Below, in pieces: positions 11,401-23,400 of a stretch of DNA of 64,000 nt. Location of the stretch: positions 32,847,912-32,911,911 of the forward strand of contig OZ026848.1 of the NCBI GenBank assembly GCA_964023205.1, written 5' to 3'. The DNA comes from Lutraria lutraria. Lineage: Eukaryota; Mollusca; Bivalvia; Venerida; Mactridae. Within the stretch, counting starts at the first letter, position 1. Each line of letters starts with the position of its first letter. The position numbers were made by a program, and so were the translations under genes. The notes below the pieces were generated by a model. It was given only the letters and a program-made list of their open reading frames with translations, did not search any database and was not told the origin of the DNA.

Positions 11401-14400
11401 TAAGTTCAGAAACTTTTGAGATTTAGGAAAATCTTAACTGAGATCTTTTGTGAAATCTTTCAATGTTAAAATGTGGTTTGTTTAAATATTAATGATTGCT
11501 TGGTCTACCTGATATATTTGACCACCCTGCTTATAGCTGTGTGTTTCTACATGTAAGAGATCTCACTACAAGCATTATATGGTGTTAAAATCCTGGCTTC
11601 CTTGTATGTAGCTCCTATCTGTCAATGACCATGCAGTTACCATATTGCTATGTACCTGATTTCACAATGAATTTGTATAACCTCTTATTGTAACATGTCA
11701 GCTATATACTGAATATATGACTGAATTCTGACATCATGAACCCAACCTTAAAATGATTTCAGATCTGATTTGTAGATAGAAAAATTCAAAAGTTGACAAA
11801 ATTTAAATGTACATGTTTACAGAAAATAACAGATGTTTTATCAGAAAAAAACATTCAGATTGTTAATTAAAACAATTTGTGTCAAAGTTTTGTTTGAAGG
11901 CCATGCAAATATAGCATATAACAGCTGATGTGTTAAAACTTGTAGATTCTAACATTCACAGTAGATATATTAACTCACATGTATGCTACCCTATAGATCA
12001 CTTTCACAAGCAGGTATTTACATTGCAAACTTCAGATTTGACAGCTACACAAGGTACAACAATTGATGATTCAAGTCGTGGGACATCAAGAACTTCAGGT
12101 ATTACATCCCCAAGTCCAGTGTTATTTAATTTTCTGTTTTTACATCAGTCTCAAAATACAGTCTTTCCATTGGACAATTTCTATAACCAACTAATCAGAG
12201 ACTAGAGTTTTGAGATTGGTCTGTAAACTCAGATTAATAGTCTTAGTCCCATATATCATAATCTCAAATCTCAATAATCTCACCTTTTTCAAGATTCTGC
12301 CTTTTTTGTTTTGATATTTTTTATTATCATTTTTGAATTAAAGATTTTTTTGTTCATATTCATTTTATGAATGAACTAAAGTATTGTCACTATATCATCA
12401 GTTAAATGTTGCAACAAAACTTAGTTTGTATTACAAGTAAGGAAGTCATAGTGAAATTATGATGATATTAAAGTCATATTGGTTAGTCGGATAAGTATGT
12501 CATATGATTACTGTATACGTTGAACTTTGGCGGTGGTTTATGGTTTTCTATTTTGGCGATTGATGTATTTCAGTCAATTCAAAACCCCACCGATATTTAA
12601 CTATTTGAAAAATGACAAAATTTAGCCCCCCCCCCCCAATTTAAAGACGTATACAGTATTCTTTAGCTATGGTATACCTGTATTATATGTATTGTGCTAT
12701 GATATCTATTTGGGTTGATATATGTTAAAATACAGCTACAGTTACAACAATGAAAACATTGAGTACATCATACAAGTGTAAGTAGTTATCAGACACTCTA
12801 TGTTGGTGTATGGTATGTCTAGTCAATGTGGGGGGTACCAGCTCAGACATTCTATGTTGGTGTATGGTATGTCTAGTCAATGTGGGTACCAGCTCAGACA
12901 TTCTATGTTGGTGTATGGTATGTCTAGTCAATGTGTGGGGGGTACCAGCCCAGACACTATGTTGGTGTATGGTATGTCTAGTCAATGTGGGGGTACCAGC
13001 TCAGACACTCTATGTTGGTGTATGGTATGTCTAGTGAATGTGGGTACCAGCTCAGACACTCTATGTTGGTGTATGGTATGTCTAGTCAATGTGTGGGGGG
13101 TACCAGCCCAGACACTATGTTGGTGTATGGTATGTCTAGTCAATGTGGGGGTACCAGCTCAGACACTCTATGTTGGTGTATGGTATGTCTAGTCAATGTG
13201 GGTACCAGCTCAGACACTATGTTGGTGTATGGTATGTCTAGTCAATGTGGGTACCAGCTCAGACACTCGATGTTGGTGTATGGTATGTCTAGTCAATGTG
13301 GGGGGTACCAGCCAGACACTTTATGTTGGTATATAGTATGTCTAGTCAATGTGGGTACCAGCTCAGACATTCTATGTTGGTGTATGTTATGTCTAGTCAA
13401 TGTAGGTACCAGCTCAGACACTCTATGTTGGTGTATGGTATGTCTGGTCAACGTGGGTACCAGCTCAGACACTATGTTGATGTAGGGTATGTCTAGTCAA
13501 TGTGGGTACCAGCTCTGACATTCTATGTTGGTGTATGGTATGTCTAGTCAACGTGGGTACCAGATCAGACACTCTATGGTGATGTATAGTGTGTTTGGTC
13601 GGTGTGGGTACCGCCTGTCCTTCCACCTGTCCGTCAAGATTTAACCCAAACTTTCATTACCAATCCATAGTGAATCTGTGTTTGAATGTTCGTCAGTCAC
13701 CTTGTTTTTGTGGAAACAAATCATTTGTGTCCTGTCTGTTTGTGTGTCTCTACATTATGTAGAAAACTTCAATCTAGAATGTCACTAGAATTGCTTGTTC
13801 CTGGAATGAGTAAAAAATATAAGCATTAAACTTATATTGATAATTTTTGTCAGCTCATTGATTCAAGCTGAGTTATGGCCCTTAGAATACAACAATAGAC
13901 AAAGTTATCTTAGGCTTGTACTAATAATATCATTTATCTCATCTGTATGGTTTGTTGTATTTATAGCTTGTACATGTTTGATATGGTGGTGTTGGATTAT
14001 TAATTTATATTTGAGTAAGATCAAGGTCATATACAAGAGAATATCTTTGTTGTGACTTGACTGTTTTCTCTATCAGAGTATGTTGTTTTATGTGTGCTTG
14101 TTGCCCTTATTGTTGCTGTTGTTAATGATGTTAATATTCAGGTGAATGTTGGTAGTTTATGTTGGTGTATGGTCATTTGTGATTTTTTTAAACTTTAAAT
14201 ATTTTTGACAATTTATCTATAATGCCATTATAAGTTACTACCAGATATTTGTAACACATAACATTACATTGTAATGAAATGTTAAACATTTATTTGTAAG
14301 CCATGAGAATTCCATAAATAACTTCATCTTGTCTGATATTGATTTGATATGTAATTAAAAGGATCATATTCACAAAGGAAGCACTGATCATGTGTTAGTG

Positions 14401-17400
14401 TATGTACACATCATGAATACACTTGAAGCACCAGAACACCATAACAAACTCATGCATAAAAGTTCACAATTTTAGATTGTGTTTTAGTACAAAGTATGAT
14501 GTTGATTGTTTAAAGTGTTGCAGTGAAATGTTTTTAAGGTAACTCTGGAACTTCGATTAGTCATAATAATATTTTTATACAATACTGAAATCTTGTTCAT
14601 AAGTGTTCCTCAGTATAAACAAACAAATTAACTGATTCATTCAACTTATAAGCCAAGCCTGTGTTATGTTGTTTTTTATTATGATTTGCTATTTGTTTAT
14701 GTTTTTAAACTAATTTTTTTATTTAAATGTGTATGTGACCATGTTTCTTTTTACTGTATATTTATGTGACTTCTTACATATAAATAGTCATGTGACTAAT
14801 TATATGTTTAATCATGTGACTATATACATGTATGATCATGTGACTATTTATGTGTTTAATCATGTGACAATATATATATGACATATTTCCCCATCATAAC
14901 AGATTCCTCGAACAGTTTGGATAGTAGCGAGGCTGAACTAACTGATCGCTCTGTTCATAAACGGAAAAGAAAACAAACTCAGTTTGCTGATGGTATAATT
15001 TGTGTAACACTGTAAAAAAGAAACATTTAACAAAGAGTTGGCAGCATTCCATTAAAATTCCATCAAATACATCAATAAAAGTCTGATTGATAATAATAGT
15101 AAAAGTGGGCTTCCTGATAAATGAAACCAGATTAATTCACTCTAAGGTATTGTTCATATCATAGTTTATTGCAATAGGTTTGTTTCCAACATTTTGTTTT
15201 TGGGCCCTAATTATTGTATGAGTACAAATAACATATTTTGGGGTCTTATATACGGTATGCGCACATTTGTATTGTTTAGTGGCCCTCATTATTGTATGAT
15301 ATATATATATATTTTGGTCTAATTTTACCCAGCAGTCATTTTTCATCTACTTAATTTGACATCTTCATGTTCAATATGTCTAATGAGTGAATTTTTAACC
15401 ATTTAAGAAATTTGGACAGGATTTAAAATTAATTAAGAATGTTGCCATCTGTTTGTTAGACTGTGTGAGTGTTGTGTATTGTTGTTACAGTGGTAAGATG
15501 GTGTTAGGATTGAGTGATAATGTTGTTTTGTCTGGTTCTTACTGACCTGTCTTTTATATAAGAAGATTTAGCTCTCATTTTTTTTATATTTTTTTTTTAT
15601 GTCAATTATTAATAAGTTCATTTAGATTGGTTTGATATAAAATTGATTTACATAATATGTGTTGTTGCTTGTTTGTGGTTATAACTCAGGAAGTGCATGT
15701 GCTTCTTATTATAAACTTTTGTGGAATATTTTATTTCTTTTGATGTATATTTTAATTTTTAATATACATGTATATAAAATTATATCGGTTTAATTCTGTT
15801 ATTTACGCTTTGTTCTGTAACAACTATGTTATAAATTCTAGGAAATTATTTTATTCAAAATATACTTTTCCAAGAACCTTGCAATTTTATCCAAACTTCA
15901 ATAATGAGATAGAAAAAATGTTAGGTAATATAATGTATCCGTTTGGCCCTTGAATGAAACAATTATAATAATTTTTGTTAGTTAACTATGGTTGAATATT
16001 GTGTATTACTGTAACTGGAATGCTAACAGTAATGCTTTTGTTTAAACACGTGGTCCAGTCAGTGGTGTGTGTAATCTTGGTTGCGGATGATGAGATACTC
16101 TAATTTGAAAATTAGATAACGAAATGTCCATTTTCCTCTAAATGTGGAGAAGTTGTCGACTTTTCAGTAGTAAGTTAGTACTGGTCAGAATAAAGTCCAG
16201 GAAAACTAGATAGATGAACCAACTGACATAAATAACTGAAGAATCGTTAAAATATGGTGTTAAACCCACTGGAACAAAATACGAAACTTTTTTGGGGAAA
16301 ATATGAACTCCTATCTTATGCATGGTGTTGGTGTTCAGTGTGGGGGAATTGTAATGTTCTGTTCTGTTCAACATTTGCACATACTTGGTGATAGTTAATT
16401 TAGAGAAAAAATTTCAAATTTTCTGCTCAAATATGGTAATGTGTAATATCAGAACATGATTATTTTAGTATTAACAAGGAATGTTTTTAAATCCTAGGTT
16501 AATGAGAATGATAAAAAAAAGGATTTTTTTTTATTATCACTGATGAAGGCTAAATACAGCTGAAACATTTGAAATGGAATAAAAATTAATAAAAAAGATG
16601 TTAGTGTGAGATTATTATTATATATAGTTAATATGAATGAAAATTTGAGTATAAAAAACTCTAATTAATGTGATTGCTTGAAGTATTTTGAAAGAGAAGT
16701 TATAGCATCACAAACTCTAGTTTACAGGAGAAAACTGAACCTATCATTTATCTATATTCTGTGATACAAGTTTTAATTCATTTTTTTTCAGATTATATGA
16801 AGAATGCACCAAGATTTAAGAAGCAGTTTGTACAACGAGGCAGTATGACATCATCCCGACATGTACATTTTAAACCTGGCTTGATGACTGACAAAGAACA
16901 TATTGCTTATTTTGGACCCCTGGTGAAAATTGAAGAGGTGAACATTTTAATGTTTATAATTGACATAATGCATTATAAACAAAACATTTAAAGGTCCATT
17001 AGATTTTTAATTTAGTAATATTTAGAAAATATTTTATTTGCTTTAAAACAATATTTACATAATGCCTTTCTTTAGCCACATCTCATAAAATGTTGTTAGA
17101 TGCTTTTTCTTATCTTTTTGCAATATCATTGAAAAAATACTGTGCTATGTTTCTATAATTATGTACTTCGTGATTAAAATAGAAAATTTTCAAATGTTTT
17201 TATTCAAGTAAAATTCATTTTCACTGATAAGACATCTTTCTAGGTAAAATAAGACTTACTTTAACGTTTACATCCAAAAAGCTATTAATGGGGCTTGAAT
17301 TTGGAAATATTTATCTGTACATGTCCTCAGAATCTAGTAAAAATTAAAACTTGGACATTTAACAAACTTTTAGTGACACAGCGAAACCTGTGTAAACAAT

Positions 17401-20400
17401 GACCTCTGAATGCAGGCCACTCTTTAAAAAACTGTCATTGATTATTTAGAACAAAATGACCTCTCAATAAAGGCCACATTATATCTTAACTAAGGGTAGA
17501 CTTTGTTCACAAGTTTGACAGTACTTGAAAGTAGTACACAGACTTATTGTTGGTGTTTATTTTCAGGTAAAAGGAAATCTTGACACATTGACAGATTTTA
17601 TATTTAGCAAGTATTACCTGACTACCCATACAGAGACACATGGCATCGCTCTAGAGAAGGGTAAATAAAATAGCGTCAACTTTGTCTGTTGATTCTAAAT
17701 GTTTTATGCCCCCCCCACTATTTGAAATGGCAGAAGGGCATAAAGTGCTACTCCTGTTCTTCCGTCCTTCTGTCAGTATGTTTCATTTTTGGTTTCCGAG
17801 CGTGACAACTCAGGAAATATTTCATGGATTGGTTTCATATTTTACATTAAGGTGTATTATAATAAAATACAGGTCAAGTTTGATATCCATTAAAATCCAA
17901 GCCTGTTTACAGGAGTTATGGCCCGTTTATGACTAAGTGCTCAGCGGGAGCGTTCGTGTCCTCTGGACACATTTCTAGTTTCCATTATTCAAACTTTTTT
18001 TTCTCTGTCAAAATTAAAATGAATGAAACATATTTTTATGTGTATTCAAAATGCCTTTGTTTTTAGTTTGGTAAATAAATGTAATTGATTTTATGTTTTT
18101 TTTGCAGATTCATAATTTTTTATGATTTTACTTTATATCAAGACTAAAACTGGCATGACATAATTGATATGATGTTGTATATTTCAGGATACACAGATAC
18201 AACTGAGGATGTCCTGGCTGAAGCTTTGTATACTTGTCTGAATGTTTATAACATGGGTACATCACAGAGACTAGAGCTGGTCTTCTTTAAGGAGGCCATT
18301 AGACATGCTGCACGACTAAGTCGTGTTCTGGTGAGCCGTAAAATAAATTATTTCTGGTTACCTAACCTGCCCTAATTTTCCCGGCTAACCTAGACTTTAT
18401 TAGGCCCGTGGAATGGTACATTTTCTCATTTTTTTTACCTTTCCTCACATTTCTAAGAGCCAAAATAAATAAATAAAAATTCCTTACCTGCCGTTCTTAT
18501 CTTTAATGAACATTTTACTGAAAAAAAAACAAAAAACCTCGAAACAAATAGTTGTAATGACAAGAAAATTAATGAATAATTTATTATAAATTTATGTAGC
18601 AAAATGTAGCAGAATAGTGTTAATGTTGTTTCTTTAGTTATAAGACTGTATAACGCTAGTACTATAATACCTGTATAAAGGTAATCATATACAGTGGTAC
18701 CTCTCCAGAGCAGCCCTCTCTTGAGCAACAACCTCCACTTCAGAAACAGTATAATTTCTTCCCACTGCACGATTTAACTATTTATTCAACCTCTATCGAG
18801 CAAAAACCTCTCTTAAGCAACATATTTCTGTTACTCCCAAAGGGTGTTGCTTTGGAGAGGTTGCACTGTATATTCAGGCTTATATAATGTAAAATTGTGA
18901 TATTTGTTGATATATTTGCAGGCCTTACAAGGTGGACATGCTTTATTGTTGGGTACATCATATTCTACTGGTAGAGCTACATTAGTAAGACTGGCATCTT
19001 TTATAGCTCATTGTAAGGTAAGATAACCAACTTATACATATTTATTTATCCCACGATCCACTGTAATATCATACCCATTTATATTTCCTATAATCTAATG
19101 TGTATTATTTAATTAACATTCTGTAAAATATCTATATTTATTTTACATGGCATCAAAATCACTTGAATGTAAAACAAGCAGAGTTTAAGAAATATTAACT
19201 TTGGAATATAAAACAAATTTTACTGTATATGTACATCATACTGTCAGACTTGCCTATTATTAAGATGAATTTTTAAGTTTTTAATCTTGCCATATGTTCA
19301 AAGAAAACTTGATTTTTTAGCAAGATGATGTCTGTTCACTGTTGATTTGTTACCCAGATATTGCTGTATAACAAAGATAATATTTATTATCAAAGGGTGG
19401 ATTCAGTGTATATAGTAATGAATATTTTTAATATATTGTTTTACATACTTTTTATAAAGCCGATAATCTTTTTGGCTTGTCTTTGAATAAATAGACTGTG
19501 TTGCCATCTTTGTACTTGTGTGAATATTCTTTATTTTGTTTGTAAAGAGTCTGTATGGACCTTGCTGTTTAAGCAATTGTCGAGGAGTAAGTTACCTGCA
19601 CATATAATGTATGATGGTGGGAGATTTACAACAACATTGTGTTGTTTACGGATATGTGTTTCACATGGTGTCAGATCATATGTAACAATTTTCTCTATTA
19701 ATTATGTTTGCGTATGCTTCAAAACAATTCTTATGCACTTTACATCGCAGATTAAATTTGTTCACTCTTGGTGTCAATGCTAAAACATGAAGTTAGCAAG
19801 TGGCCAATAGGACTGGGGTGTCATACTTAATTAAAACAGTTTTATGGATCTTGGATTAAGATGATAACTATTTTATAAACAAGTTCAGTATCTATCTTAG
19901 TATTGTAAATACCTCTATATGTTGTCATCACAGATGGGACATAAACGTAGACAAAGAAACATGGTATGTGTTTGCCTGCATTTAGGTGACATAGGAGGGG
20001 TCAAGGGTGACCATCACATTGTCTGTATGTACATGTGTCACTTTGACCTCTCCAAGGTTTTGTTTTTACTTGACATACATATTTATGATATGTGGTGATG
20101 GCTTCATGTATATAATAGATGTTGCTGGAATTTTTAACTTTGAAGTTTTTATGCCCCCGCGTCGATAGATCGGGGGCATATTGTTTTTGGTCTCTCTGTT
20201 TGTCTATTTGTCTGTTTGTACCAAACTTTAACCTTGCCTATAAAATCAAAACGCCTGCACCTACATTCATCAAACTTCATATGTAGGTTCCTCATGACAA
20301 CCTCTACAGGACCTGTGCATTTTCAGGTCAGTAGGTCAAAGGTCAAGGTCACAGGGTCATAGTGTTAAAAAAAATTCCGACATTTCTTTTAGGATACTAC

Positions 20401-23400
20401 TCCTACATTTTTCATGGGATTTTGAAGAAACTTTCATAGACTTGTTGTCTACCCCCACACATATATTCCTGGTTTTGTGATTCGATCATTTTTTACGGAA
20501 TTATGGCCCTTTGTTTATTTTGTGTGATTGTAACAGCAAAATACTCTTATTTCCTTGTTTTCTCAAGGGATTTTGATAAAACTTTCATGGAACTATTGTT
20601 ATCGAGATACCCAATGCATGTTGTAAAGGTTTTATGATTTGATCAATTTTGACGGAATTATGGCCCTTTGTTTATTTTGTGCATATGTAATATATAGAGA
20701 AATACTCTTTTTTTAGCAACTACTTCTGTATTTCTCAAGGGATTTTTACCAAACTTTGATAGAACTATTGTCACCAAGTTCCCCAGCACATATTGCCAGG
20801 GTTTTGTGATTCGATCATTGTTAGCAGATTTACGGCCCTTTGTTTGCCTGTACCAAACTTTAACCTTGCCTATTAAATCAAAACGCTACCACCTGCAATC
20901 ATCAAACTTCATATCTTGGTTCATCATGACAATCTCTACAGGACCTGTGCATTTTCAAAAAGGGCAACCGGAGGGGGCATGGTGTTTATAAAACACATCT
21001 TGTTTAATCTAGTTTTAATTCATAGAATCATAATAATACATGGATATGCTCAGCATTCAGTTGTTCCATTTTTTTTCTTTGCAAATAGACTTGAAAAAAT
21101 ATGTAACTCTGAATATCTGTTTTCTAAACCTTGTGAATGATATTTTACATCTAACTTTGCCAGCATTGTTCAAATGATGAAATCAACTTTTTAAGACTAA
21201 ATAAAAGATTGTCATCCCTTATTACAGTACAATACATTCTATAGGAAGTTTGGTTCATAAGCAGAAAATGTTCTGAAGATTTTATTATGGCTTTAATTTA
21301 TTACCTTTTTATCATATTTATTTAATAGATGTGAACTTTTGTTTATTCAAATATCTTCAATTTGTCTGGCATATAGCATTGATTTTCATATAAACATATA
21401 TATATTAAAGAATGATTATCACATATTTGCTTGAGTATGATAAAATTTCCAATGAATTTTCACCTTTATGGATAAGATTTTCTCTCACATTCTTTGCTAT
21501 GATGAAACTGCGGTAAAATAGTTGTGTGAAAAATATGTGCAAAATTGTTTTGTTGATTTCTGTACAACAGATTTGAATCGAATGTTGAAAAAAGAACTTG
21601 TATGTTTTTTACTGACCATGCATAGCTTTTTATCTGAACTGTTATTAACAAAAATGTTTTGACTTTATATAGATGTTAGTTGTTTGGATATTATTACATC
21701 TAATGTTGTATTAATGATAGATGTGTTTTTAGATGAGTCTTGTCTGAATGTTTTATGTACAAGTCTTTTACTTGACAAATGTTTCACCTTCTAGTGTTGA
21801 TGGTTCTTAGCTAAGTGTTACGATCCATCAATGATTAATTAAGATTCAGCAGCATTTTCTGAGTCTAGTCCTATTTGATAGACCTTGATTTTATTTCCGT
21901 GCTAAATGTAAGATGCTTTAATTATATATTATTTCTCTTTAGTTGATTAATTCATGCAAGGATTGACCTTACCTCCTTATTAATTTTATTCCATTTTTTT
22001 CATTTAAGTAAATATTTTAGTTGAGACAGTTAATGTGCTGAGGTATTTCTTGTTTGTTTACCTTTTTTCTAAATCTTCTTCTGTTGATTTATAAAATATC
22101 TTTGTGTTGTGATTTCCAGTTATATGAACCAAAAGCACAGACTGATTCTACAAAGAATCTACGTATTGTTCGAGAACACATAAAACGGGCGTGTCATCAT
22201 ACCGGTATCCTAGGGAAACCATCGGTTCTTCTTGTACATGAAGATCTCGGCACAGAATGCTTACAAGATGTTGCTGCTTTAATGGCTGAAGGTGAGAATA
22301 TTGATACTTTTATACAATCATCAATGGTTGCTATGGGAACTAATTATACATGATATGTAGCTATGTTTTGATATGTACTGTATATACCGGGTGTTCGGTG
22401 GTCTAGTGGTAACATGTAAGACAAATAACTGAAAAGTTGTAGATTCGAATCTTGGCTCTGCCTTTCGATATTTCAGGGACATTTTTTATGCCCTCACCAT
22501 TCAAAATGGTGGAAGGGCATAAAGTGTTACGCCTTACTGTCCTTCCGTCTGTCTGTTCGTATTTCAGTTTCCGAGTGATAACTCAAGATATATTTCATGG
22601 ATTGATTTTAGATTTTACATGAATGTGTATAAAAAAATACAGGTCAAGTTTAATTTCCATTAAAATCCTATCATTTTCACAGGAGTTATTGCCCTTTTTG
22701 ACAAAGCGCTCAGTGGGGATATTCGTGTCCTATGGACACATTTCTAGTTTGAATAAATAAATGTAGATTGATGTATGTTTGTGTTTAATTCAGGTACCAG
22801 TCCAGGTCTGTACACGGAAGATGAGATGTTAAGTATTGTAAGTCAGATGATGCCGGGTGGGGTACAGACTAAACGTGTTGATAAGATTGAACAAGCATTT
22901 GAGAGATTTGTGAAGAGAATAAAACAGAATCTACATGTTGTTGTGTGTCTTAGTTTCAGAGGTTAGTTGTAGCTTTATTTAATTTTACAACAGAAAAAAG
23001 GACTGTAAACTGTACAACATCCTGTGGGGAGCACTTAATATGAAATGTTTGTTTACTTGCAATTTTATTAAACTGTCAAAGCTGCATAATTTCACAGTCA
23101 ATGCTTACATTTATTGTTAGCTTCATTGTATTTAACGATGCGCTACGTAATTACTAATATTGTATAAACACGAGGAATTGGACATTCCCTAACGAAAACC
23201 ATTGACAGTGGTACGAAGCTAAAAATAACAGCATTCAGCGATCATGAAATTATTTAGCTTTGAGAGTTGAATAAAATCACACTATACTAGAAACATAATA
23301 TGTGTTGTTGTTTTTTATTTCAGGAAACAGTTTTAGTTCTAACTTTAAGAGTTTACACAATGTAATGTGTAAGTTCCCAGGACTGATCAAGTATTCCTGC

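Noticed and set aside
12725..13496. Long ORFs rich in MVCLVNVG or LVYGMSSQCG repeats, both strands
   Set aside because: They are translations of a 51-bp intronic minisatellite; unit length divisible by three keeps frames open.
12795..13612. CRISPR-like array
   Set aside because: Units are contiguous tandem copies without unique spacers, in a eukaryotic intron.
22389..22462. Functional tRNA gene
   Set aside because: A- and B-box-like words exist but no complementary acceptor stem or clean anticodon arm could be drawn; fits a SINE head.
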